8,472 bases of DNA, from the NCBI GenBank assembly GCA_913020235.1, contig CAJWBT010000087.1:1-8472 (forward strand), read 5' to 3'. The notes beneath the pieces were generated by a model. It searched no databases, was not told the origin of the DNA, and saw only the letters and a program-made list of their open reading frames with translations. The position numbers and the translations under genes were made by a program. Positions within the stretch are counted from its first letter, which is position 1; every line of letters starts with the position of its first letter. The DNA is from an uncultured Chloroflexota bacterium (GTDB lineage: Bacteria; Chloroflexota; Dehalococcoidia; UBA3495). Positions 1 through 5,748 of the stretch are shown in pieces.

Positions 1-41
1 CGATTGGATAGGGTCAGACCGAACTTGACCTTCTGCGCCAT
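1..41 (-). CDS. Start of probable LLM-class flavin-dependent oxidoreductase (partial)
   Basis: Only the first 14 residues are inside the window: ATG at 41-39 gives MAQKVKFGLTLSNR and the frame then leaves the left edge still open. A strong ribosome binding site, GGAGGA at 50-45, sits four bases before the ATG. The gap from the stop of the upstream amidohydrolase (59) is only 17 bases, so the two are almost certainly one transcript. A short lead of charged residues, then a beta strand reading K-F-G-L-x-L-S-N, is typical of the first strand of luciferase-like (F420- or FMN-dependent) monooxygenases. The product call is an inference from very few residues; the existence of a gene start is well supported by the binding site and spacing. 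If correct, it would supply an oxygenation or oxidation step next to the hydrolases. Confidence 0.55.
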   Translation of the reverse strand, partial: MAQKVKFGLTLSN

Positions 42-58
42 GGTTCCTCCTCTCGAAT

Positions 59-1441
59 CTACTCCATAGGCCAGCGCTGGGGAAAGGAAATGTTGGTCCG
101 GGCCATCAGGCCCTCCCCCAGTGCCTGGACTTTCTGGATAAGCTCCCACTCGTCGACGAACACCGGCTGGTGATCCTCCACCACCACCCTTCCGTCCACG
201 ATGACGGTGTGCACGCTCCTGCCGTCGGCGTTATATACCAGGTTGTTGACCGGGTTGAAGATAGTCCGCCACTCGGGGCGTCTGGTGTCGAACAGCACCA
301 GGTCGGCCTTCTTGCCCACCTCGATGGAACCGATCTCGTCCTCCAGCCCGAGGGCCTTCGCCCCCTGAATCGTCGCCATTTCCAGGGCCGTCTCGGCGGG
401 GATGACGTTGGTGGTCCTCCGGGCGTCCTTGAAGATCACCGCTATCAGGTACATGGACCGGGCGGTCTCGACCAGGTTGGAGTTGTTCCCGGCGTCGGTG
501 CCGAGGCCCACGCAGACACCCCGTTCCAGCATCTCCGGCAGCAACGCCCGGGACGAAAACCCCGTGGCCATCTTGAGCGCCGCCGTGGGGCACATAACCG
601 CCTTGGTCCCGGTCCGGACCAGGCAATCGACCTCTGTCTCGTCCAGGCCGATCACATGGGCCAGGAGCACGTTGGGCCCCAACGCGCCGATCTCTTCCAA
701 GTACTCCACCGGCCGTTTGCCGTACTGCCGCAGGTGGGCGTCAATCGACGCCGGACTGTTGGACTGGTGGAGGGTCATGCTGGTCTGATACCGGTCGGCG
801 ATCTCCTTGGCCGCGACCAGCAGCTCCCGCGTGCAGTGGTCCGCGGTAAAAGGCATGGTCCAGGCGCGGACCCGGCCGTCCAGCCGCCCGTCGTAGGTCC
901 GCACGGCCTCCTCCATGAGGGAAACCGCCTCCGCCAGGGGAGTCACCGGAAGGTTCAAGGGGTTCGGGGTATCGACCACCGCCCTGCCCACAATGATCCG
1001 GCAGCCCGACTCCTGGTAGGCCTGCATGCAGGCGTCGAGGTACTTGGTGCTGCCCGGGTCCAGCAGGCAGGTGGTCCCATACTTCAGGAGTTCGGTGATA
1101 CCCAGGAGCGAAGTGTGGTACTCCTCCTCCTCGGTCATCGCCGATTGCAGCTTGAACACATTGGCCAGGTACTCCCCGGGGTCCAGGTCGTCGGGAAAAA
1201 TCCCCCGGGTCGCGTGGGCGTAGCTGATGTGCATGTGGCCGTTGCAGAACCCGGGTGTCACCACCATCTCTCTGGCGTCGACGACCCGGTCCGCAGGGAC
1301 CGCTGCCAGCTCCGAAGCTTTGCCCACCCGGGTGATCTTCTGCCCTTCGATCATGATGGACCCGTCGCGAATAATCCGCCGCCGCGGGTCCACCGTCAGT
1401 ATGAATCGAGCGCCTTCGATCTTCAGGGTCCCATTGCTCAT
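59..1441 (-). CDS. TRZ/ATZ-family metal-dependent amidohydrolase
   Basis: This 460-residue protein is a cytosolic amidohydrolase-superfamily enzyme of the TRZ/ATZ/S-adenosylhomocysteine-deaminase group, whose members hydrolyse C-N or C-Cl bonds on nitrogen heterocycles or related substrates. Length is normal for the family. Visible parts are an N-terminal beta-sandwich strand set (residues 1-60), the metal motif PGFCNGHMH with His69 and His71, His225 in LHQSNS, His262 in LLAHVIGL, Asp316 in GLGTDAG, and the C-terminal sandwich with GSIEVGKKADLVLFD (371-385) and NPVNNLVY followed by VIVDGRVVVED. The usual family motif at the third His is His-x-x-Glu; here it reads His-Gln-Ser-Asn, so the normal catalytic Glu is Asn228. 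The start ATG (1441-1439) has a GAGG about ten bases upstream, which is weak, but the N-terminus fits the family. It is divergent from the amidase and is followed by a probable flavin oxidoreductase. Substrate is unknown; a guanine or SAH deaminase label would overreach given the lost Glu. Confidence 0.9.
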   Translation of the reverse strand: MSNGTLKIEGARFILTVDPRRRIIRDGSIMIEGQKITRVGKASELAAVPADRVVDAREMVVTPGFCNGHMHISYAHATRGIFPDDLDPGEYLANVFKLQSAMTEEEEYHTSLLGITELLKYGTTCLLDPGSTKYLDACMQAYQESGCRIIVGRAVVDTPNPLNLPVTPLAEAVSLMEEAVRTYDGRLDGRVRAWTMPFTADHCTRELLVAAKEIADRYQTSMTLHQSNSPASIDAHLRQYGKRPVEYLEEIGALGPNVLLAHVIGLDETEVDCLVRTGTKAVMCPTAALKMATGFSSRALLPEMLERGVCVGLGTDAGNNSNLVETARSMYLIAVIFKDARRTTNVIPAETALEMATIQGAKALGLEDEIGSIEVGKKADLVLFDTRRPEWRTIFNPVNNLVYNADGRSVHTVIVDGRVVVEDHQPVFVDEWELIQKVQALGEGLMARTNISFPQRWPME

Positions 1442-1524
1442 GGCGTCAAAACCTCACCGGCCGGGCAATACTGGACCGGCTCCAACGTCCTTCGGCCGGA
1501 CGTGGCCCCAATTTTGCCTCCATG

Positions 1525-1553
1525 AGTATAATCCCTGTCCGGGTATATATCAC
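1525..1553 (-). promoter_or_regulatory. Putative sigma70-like promoter of the amidohydrolase operon
   Basis: On the minus strand, GTGATA (1553-1548, four of six matches to TTGACA) is 17 bases from TATACT (1530-1525, five of six matches to TATAAT). Transcription would start near 1518, giving a leader of roughly 75 bases before the ATG at 1441. An inverted repeat GGGT-N7-ACCC (1541-1555) overlaps the -35 box and could be an operator. Assigned by eye only. Confidence 0.45.
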
Positions 1554-1605
1554 CCCCACCAGGCAAGTTTGCGGCCAGCCGGAGTACCCGGGGCCGGGGT
1601 GGGTG

Positions 1606-1634
1606 TTGACCGGGGTCCCGGCCACGCCTATGAT
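1606..1634 (+). promoter_or_regulatory. Putative sigma70-like promoter of the amidase gene
   Basis: TTGACC (1606-1611, five of six) is followed after exactly 17 bases by TATGAT (1629-1634, five of six). The predicted start near 1641 leaves a leader of about 48 bases before the ATG at 1689. A GC-rich inverted repeat, CCGGG-GT-CCCGG (1610-1621), lies from the edge of the -35 box into the spacer, where a repressor or activator could act. GGCCGGG (1592-1598) just upstream is a second, more distant partner for CCCGGCC (1617-1623). This is among the best-matching promoters in the window. Confidence 0.65.
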
Positions 1635-1688
1635 GCAGTTGAACTGGTATTTCCCTAGCTCCGAACACTTCTCGTGAAGGGGGCTGCT

Positions 1689-3089
1689 ATGAAGAAATCC
1701 GATATTCCCTTCCTGCCCGCGTCCGAGCTTGCCGGCCTCATCAAGGGGCGAGAGGTGTCCCCGGTGGAGGCGGTGGAGGCCTACCTGGACCGCATCGAGG
1801 CCCTGAATGACAAGCTCCACGCATACCTGACTGTTTGCCGCGAAGAGGCCCTTCAGGCAGCCCGCGAATCGGAAAAGGCCCTGGCCCGGGGTGAAGACCT
1901 GGGGCCGCTGCACGGGGTTCCGGTGGCCGTGAAAGACCAGCTCAACACAGCGGGCATTCGCACCACCTTCGGCACGCCCATTTTCAACGATTTCGTGCCC
2001 GACGAAGACGCCGCGGTAATTGCGAGCTTGAAGTCCGCCGGGGCCATCCTGCTGGGAAAGCTGAACATGACCGAGTTCGGCACGACCAGCCTCTCCCATG
2101 CCTTCGATACCGCCCGCAACCCCTGGGACCTGGAGCGATACACCGGCGGCTCCAGCAGCGGCTCGGGCGGCGCCACCGCCGCTTTCCTGTGCGCCGCGGC
2201 CCTGGGGGAGGACACCGGAGGCTCGGTCCGCGCCCCGGCAAGCTGGTGCGGCCTGGTGGGGCTCCGGCCCACCTGGGGCCTGGTCAGCCGCTACGGCCTG
2301 AAAACGGGCATGTGGTCCATGGATACTATCGGGCCTCTCACCCGCACTGCGGAGGACTGCGCCATCATCCTCCAGGCCATAGCCGGTCACGATCCCAGGG
2401 ACGCCTACTCGTCGACCCTCCCGGTACCCGACTACCGGCGAGCCCTGGATGGGAACATACGGGGCCTCAAGGTGGGCGTGGTCAAAGAGCTGGCGCACGC
2501 CGAAGCGGTCGATCCGGAGGTCGGGGACGCCGTGTCTCTGGCCGCCAACGTTCTGGGCGAGCTGGGGGCATCGGTCGAAGAAGTGTCCATTCCCCTTACA
2601 AACCACGCTCGCACGATTTCCGACGCTTTGAGGGTGCAAGCCCCCACCAACTACCGGGACCTGGTGCGCCACCGCTTGCAGGAGATCAGGCACGACAACC
2701 GGATCTCGTACCTCACGTGGAGCCTCATTCCGGCTCTGGCCTACTTCAAGGCCGAGAAGCTGCGAACGCTCCTCCGACAGCAGGTGCTCGACGCACTTCA
2801 GCGGGTGGACGTGTTGGTATCGCCAACGTCGGCGGTAGCGGCCTTGAAGATCGAGCCTGACCGAGCCATTGACGGCAAAAAGAAGGCCAGCCGCAACCCG
2901 TGGGGCCTCACCCCTTCCTTCAGCCTGGCCAGCGTTCCCGCGCTCAGCATCTGTTGCGGGTTCACGTCCCAGAATCTTCCCATCGGCCTCCAAATCGCGG
3001 GGGCGCCCTTCCGCGAGGATACGATGCTGAAGCTGGCCCACGCCTACGAGCAGAACACCACCTGGCACACCCGGAGACCGCCCGTCTAG
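1689..3089 (+). CDS. Amidase-signature family amidohydrolase (GatA-like)
   Basis: This 466-residue cytosolic amidase hydrolyses a carboxamide to acid plus ammonia or amine; the natural substrate is not evident. The Ser-cisSer-Lys triad is complete: Lys82 in PVAVKDQL, Ser155 in the Gly-Ser-rich stretch GGSSSGSGGA, and nucleophile Ser179 in GEDTGGSVRAPAS, 24 residues apart as in fatty-acid amide hydrolase and GatA. The following CGLVGLRPTWGLVSRYG and IGPLTRTAEDCA are family hallmarks, and the C-terminus has the usual PIGLQIAGAPF. The frame can be opened at GTG 1674, but that codon has no binding site and lies just before the AAGGGGG (1677-1683) that serves ATG 1689, so 1689 is preferred. No gatB or gatC is nearby, so it is more likely a stand-alone catabolic amidase than a tRNA amidotransferase subunit. 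It is divergent from the amidohydrolase, with its own promoter, and converges on the hydantoinase gene. Confidence 0.92.
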   Translation: MKKSDIPFLPASELAGLIKGREVSPVEAVEAYLDRIEALNDKLHAYLTVCREEALQAARESEKALARGEDLGPLHGVPVAVKDQLNTAGIRTTFGTPIFNDFVPDEDAAVIASLKSAGAILLGKLNMTEFGTTSLSHAFDTARNPWDLERYTGGSSSGSGGATAAFLCAAALGEDTGGSVRAPASWCGLVGLRPTWGLVSRYGLKTGMWSMDTIGPLTRTAEDCAIILQAIAGHDPRDAYSSTLPVPDYRRALDGNIRGLKVGVVKELAHAEAVDPEVGDAVSLAANVLGELGASVEEVSIPLTNHARTISDALRVQAPTNYRDLVRHRLQEIRHDNRISYLTWSLIPALAYFKAEKLRTLLRQQVLDALQRVDVLVSPTSAVAALKIEPDRAIDGKKKASRNPWGLTPSFSLASVPALSICCGFTSQNLPIGLQIAGAPFREDTMLKLAHAYEQNTTWHTRRPPV

Positions 3090-3136
3090 CATTCCAGGGC
3101 TCAGCAGGGCTTCGCCTTGAAAGTCCCCTGGAAAAT

Positions 3137-3258
3137 GTCACCCCGAGTCCTTCGGCGCAGCTCAGGATAAATTCCGCGAGGGGTCTGGGGTGATGGGTCC
3201 ACGCTTCCGGGAAGGGACCCCGCACCAGATTCCTCGTCGCTTCGCTCCTCGGAATGAC
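3137..3258. repeat. Intergenic MITE-like repeat with terminal inverted repeats
   Basis: The 218-base convergent gap between the amidase and hydantoinase genes is largely filled by a composite repeat. Its ends are GTCACCCCGAG (3137-3147) and CTCGGAATGAC (3248-3258), inverted copies matching at 9 of 11 positions. The left half is itself closed by TCACCCC (3138-3144) and GGGGTGA (3187-3193), and includes the segment TCCTTCGGCGCAGCTCAGGA (3148-3167). The right half reads, on the minus strand, TCATTCCGAGGAGCGAAGCG and continues ACGAGGAATCTGG. Units of this kind are scattered between genes in many Chloroflexota and other environmental genomes (recalled, not searched). It encodes no protein and probably folds as RNA from either side. 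Confidence 0.7.
3195..3220. repeat. Strong hairpin inside the intergenic repeat
   Basis: GGGTCC (3195-3200) pairs with GGACCC (3215-3220), and CTTCC (3204-3208) pairs with GGAAG (3210-3214), leaving a three-base bulge (ACG) and a tiny loop. That is 11 paired bases between two convergent genes, so it might end transcription from both sides. No T-run follows on either strand, so it is not a standard intrinsic terminator. Confidence 0.5.
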
Positions 3259-3307
3259 GGTGTTGAGGCAAGACCCCTCGCCGGGTCCAGCCGGAAAGGG
3301 ATTGCCT

Positions 3308-4726
3308 CTACCTGACCGGGCCGCCGATGGGTGCCCTGGGGCCCTCGCAAGACAGGAACCGGCCGTAACCGGGGTTCTGCTCTAGCTTTCCCTGGTTCAG
3401 CAGCACCTGGCCCCGAAGCAGCGTCATCCACGGGCGGCCGCTAACCGACCACCCCTCGAACAAGCTGTAGCCCGCGTTACTCTGATGGTCCTTGGCCGTG
3501 ATGATCCGGTCCCCGCCGGGGTCCAGTATCAACAAGTCGGCGTCCGAGCCTACCTGGATCGTCCCCTTTCGCGGATAGAGGCCGAAGATTCGGGCGGGGT
3601 TCTCCGACATTACCCGGGCCAGCCACCATATGGGCAGACCCCGCTTGACCACTCCTTCGCTGTACATCAGCGACACGATGGTTTCCACCCCCGGAGAGCC
3701 AAAGGGCACCGACGCGCCGTCGGGCGTTACGAAGATATTATCCCAGCCCACCTGTTTGAGGTCTTGGGGATACGGCGCGTGGTCGCTCGCGACTATCGAT
3801 GTTTGGCCCAGCTCCAGCCCCCGCCACAGAGCTTCTCGATCGGGCCCGTCATCAGCCCGCAGGGGAGGCCCGATCTTGGCCAGCGGCCCCTTGCTCACCA
3901 TCTCCGCATCCGACAATAGCAGATAGTGGGGGCAAGTCTCCGTCCATACAGTCTGGCCGATAGCCTGGGCCCGCTTTATCCGCTCCAGACCCAGCTGGGT
4001 GCTGAGGTGGACCACGTAGGTCGGGCACTTGGTTGCCGCACCCATCTGGATCGCCCTATTGATGGCCTCCTCCTCGGCCCAGTCCGGGCAGGCCGCGGGA
4101 AAATCGGTGGGGTGGGTGTGCCCCTCGGCGATGAGCTTGTTTTCCAGATATTCAATAATGTTGCCGCTTTCACAGTGAAGCTGCAGCAGGCCGCCCCCGG
4201 CAGCCACCATCTCCATCGTCTTGCAGATATAGTCGTCATCGCACATCCGGTACGGGCGCTTCTTGTAGGTCATGAACATCTTGTAGGATTTGACCCCCAA
4301 CTCCATGGCCTGTCGAAGCCCGTCCAGGATGTTGGGCCGGTTCTGCAGAATAAAGTGGAAACCAAAGTCCACCACAGCAGAGGCGTTTACCTCCTCCCTG
4401 GTCCGGTGAATGGCCGCGGGCAGGGACTCGTCGGCCTCCAGGTCATAGTTGCCAAAGGGGACCAGTGTGGTCAGCCCGGCGTAAGCTGCGGCCCGGGCGC
4501 CCAAGGCGTAATCGTCGCAGCGGTCCAGGTGGACGTGGCAGTCGATGAGCCCCGGCAGCACCAGCTTCCCTTCGGCGTCGATGTACCGGTCCGCCGGAGG
4601 CAGCAGCTCTTCGGGACCCAGGGCGACGATCTTTTCGCCGGAGATGGCGATGGCGGCGTCGTAGACCTGAGACGAAGTGACCACCTGGCCACCACGCACG
4701 ATGGTATCCACTCTCGTGTCGGGCAT
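3308..4726 (-). CDS. Dihydropyrimidinase/hydantoinase-like cyclic amidohydrolase
   Basis: This 472-residue enzyme belongs to the cyclic amidohydrolases (dihydropyrimidinase, hydantoinase, allantoinase), which open cyclic amide or ureide rings using two metal ions. All six expected ligands are visible: His64 and His66 in GLIDCHVHLD, the carboxylated Lys149 in KSYKMFMTYK, His184 in LQLHCESG, His240 in YVVHLS, and Asp315 in ASDHAPYP. Tyr154 stands where hydantoinases hold the substrate. NPARIFGLYPRKGTIQVGSDADLLILD and the later LLRGQVLLNQGK are the usual C-terminal elements. The frame can be opened at 4813, but that ATG overlaps the putative -10 box and has no binding site, whereas ATG 4726 follows GGGAGGG (4739-4733) by five bases and starts right before the first beta strand. 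Spacing and ligands fit dihydropyrimidinase or hydantoinase better than allantoinase; the exact substrate is open. It is divergent from the SDR gene. Confidence 0.9.
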   Translation of the reverse strand: MPDTRVDTIVRGGQVVTSSQVYDAAIAISGEKIVALGPEELLPPADRYIDAEGKLVLPGLIDCHVHLDRCDDYALGARAAAYAGLTTLVPFGNYDLEADESLPAAIHRTREEVNASAVVDFGFHFILQNRPNILDGLRQAMELGVKSYKMFMTYKKRPYRMCDDDYICKTMEMVAAGGGLLQLHCESGNIIEYLENKLIAEGHTHPTDFPAACPDWAEEEAINRAIQMGAATKCPTYVVHLSTQLGLERIKRAQAIGQTVWTETCPHYLLLSDAEMVSKGPLAKIGPPLRADDGPDREALWRGLELGQTSIVASDHAPYPQDLKQVGWDNIFVTPDGASVPFGSPGVETIVSLMYSEGVVKRGLPIWWLARVMSENPARIFGLYPRKGTIQVGSDADLLILDPGGDRIITAKDHQSNAGYSLFEGWSVSGRPWMTLLRGQVLLNQGKLEQNPGYGRFLSCEGPRAPIGGPVR

Positions 4727-4808
4727 TCTAACCCTCCCGGTTGGAAGCGCTCGGGGCAGCCCCAAACGACATCCTTCTTCAGTTTCCAGTACCCGAGACC
4801 CGAAGGAG

Positions 4809-4838
4809 AGCATAACAAGAAAGTCCCGCCGGAATCAA
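4809..4838 (-). promoter_or_regulatory. Putative promoter of the hydantoinase-like gene
   Basis: On the minus strand TTGATT (4838-4833, four of six) lies 18 bases from TATGCT (4814-4809, four of six). Transcription would begin near 4802, about 75 bases before the chosen ATG at 4726. This is a moderate match. It makes the upstream in-frame ATG at 4813 unlikely to be translated, because that codon would fall inside the -10 element. Confidence 0.4.
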
Positions 4839-4841
4839 TTC

Positions 4842-4854
4842 TGGGTCGAACCCA
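4842..4854. promoter_or_regulatory. Candidate operator: 13-bp perfect inverted repeat
   Basis: TGGGT-CGA-ACCCA has five-base arms around a three-base centre. It sits between the two outward-facing -35 boxes of the divergent hydantoinase and SDR genes: 3 bases from the minus-strand -35 (4838) and 13 bases from the plus-strand -35 (4868). That is a natural place for one regulator to control both. No regulator gene is in the window. Confidence 0.4.
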
Positions 4855-4867
4855 CCCCGGCTGCGCG

Positions 4868-4896
4868 TTGACAGAGAGATGGGCCCGGCCTACACT
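4868..4896 (+). promoter_or_regulatory. Putative sigma70-like promoter of the SDR gene
   Basis: A perfect TTGACA (4868-4873) is followed after 17 bases by TACACT (4891-4896, four of six). Transcription would begin near 4903 and leave a short leader of about 34 bases to the ATG at 4937. Together with the promoter facing left it makes a classical divergent control region. Confidence 0.65.
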
Positions 4897-4936
4897 CTGG
4901 AAAACACTCAGCCGAATAAAGGTCCCGGAGCGATTC

Positions 4937-5719
4937 ATGGTGCTGGACAATAAAGTTGCGCTGGTCACCGGGGCCGCCCGCGGCATGGGAAGGGCCATTG
5001 CCTTGGGGCTTGCCGAGGCAGGAGCCCACGTTGCCGGGGTGGATATCGACGGTCCGGGTGCAGAGAGTACCGGAATAGCCGTGCGCGAACTCGGGCGGGG
5101 AAGCCTGGCCATACAGGCCGACGTGGGAAACCTGGACGAGATCGACCGTATTGTCAAAGAGACGTTGGATTGCTTTGGCCGCGTCGACATTCTGGTGAAC
5201 AATGCCGGTGTGACCCGCTATCTGGACCTCATGGAGGTCGAGGAGAAAGACTGGGACCGGATCCACCGGGTCAACGCCAAAGGGGTCTTCTTCTGCATGC
5301 AGCGGGTGGCCCGGGAGCTGATCAACCAGGGCGAGGGTGGGCGCATCATAAACATCGCCTCGATCGCCGGCAAAGGGCACGCCGGCACCTCTAACGCAGC
5401 CTACGCGGCCAGCAAGGGGGCCGTTATCTCTATGACCTACATCGCAGCCCACCAACTGGGCCGCCACAACATCAACGTCAACGCTATCTGCCCGGGCTCG
5501 ACCCGCACGGCCATGTCTCAGGCCACGATGGTTCAGCGCGCCGAGAGCATGGGGGTGCCGCCGGCCGAACTGGAGGCCCAGCGGGCCTCCCGCATACCCA
5601 TCGGCCGGGCCAACGATCCCGAAGACATCGCCGCCATGGCGGTCTTCCTGGCCGGGCCCGGAGCCCGCAACATTACCGGCCAGACGTTCAACGTCGACGG
5701 CGGGTTGGTGATGCACTGA
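4937..5719 (+). CDS. Short-chain dehydrogenase/reductase (classical SDR)
   Basis: This 260-residue cytosolic oxidoreductase interconverts an alcohol and a ketone with a nicotinamide cofactor. The classical SDR elements are all present: the glycine motif TGAARGMG (11-18), Asp36 at the end of the second strand (which favours NAD(H) over NADP(H)), DVGNLDE (62-68), NNAG (88-91), Asn113, Ser142 in INIASIAG, and Tyr156-x3-Lys160 in YAASK. PGSTRT (187-192) and ITGQTFNVDGG (246-256) follow as usual. The frame is open far upstream (to 3926), but that part is antisense to the hydantoinase gene. The true start is ATG 4937, with GGAG (4927-4930) six bases upstream and MVLDNKVALVTG as a standard N-terminus. 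Family members range from sugar to steroid and 3-oxoacyl-ACP substrates, so the substrate cannot be told. Its position suggests it oxidises or reduces an intermediate made by the neighbouring hydrolases. Confidence 0.95.
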   Translation: MVLDNKVALVTGAARGMGRAIALGLAEAGAHVAGVDIDGPGAESTGIAVRELGRGSLAIQADVGNLDEIDRIVKETLDCFGRVDILVNNAGVTRYLDLMEVEEKDWDRIHRVNAKGVFFCMQRVARELINQGEGGRIINIASIAGKGHAGTSNAAYAASKGAVISMTYIAAHQLGRHNINVNAICPGSTRTAMSQATMVQRAESMGVPPAELEAQRASRIPIGRANDPEDIAAMAVFLAGPGARNITGQTFNVDGGLVMH

Positions 5720-5748
5720 CGAGTTTGGCTTCCGGCTTCGGGGGGTGG

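Noticed and set aside
170..1525. 451-residue plus-strand frame opposite the amidohydrolase
   Set aside because: Antisense shadow with low-complexity His/Gly/Arg composition; the minus-strand protein has all family motifs.
1527..1532. Perfect TATAAT on the plus strand
   Set aside because: No -35-like sequence at 16-18 bases upstream (the area is GGCCCC), and a better plus-strand promoter lies at 1606-1634. The minus-strand reading of the same bases fits a promoter better.
1674..1688. GTG 1674 as amidase start
   Set aside because: No binding site upstream; the codon lies directly before the AAGGGGG that serves ATG 1689.
1674..3089. Amidase as GatA subunit of tRNA amidotransferase
   Set aside because: No gatB or gatC neighbours, and the context is catabolic; the fold and catalytic residues are shared by all amidase-signature enzymes.
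1446..3092. 548-residue minus-strand frame across the amidase gene
   Set aside because: It is the antisense shadow of a clear amidase with a full catalytic triad; its translation is rich in Arg, Gly and Ala with no recognisable domain.
4727..4813. Upstream start of the hydantoinase-like protein at 4813
   Set aside because: The 29 extra residues precede the normal first strand, have no ribosome binding site, and the ATG overlaps the probable -10 box.
3926..4936. Long upstream extension of the SDR reading frame (337 extra residues)
   Set aside because: It is antisense to the hydantoinase-like gene, has no binding site or family features, and the SDR N-terminus with its own promoter and GGAG starts at 4937.
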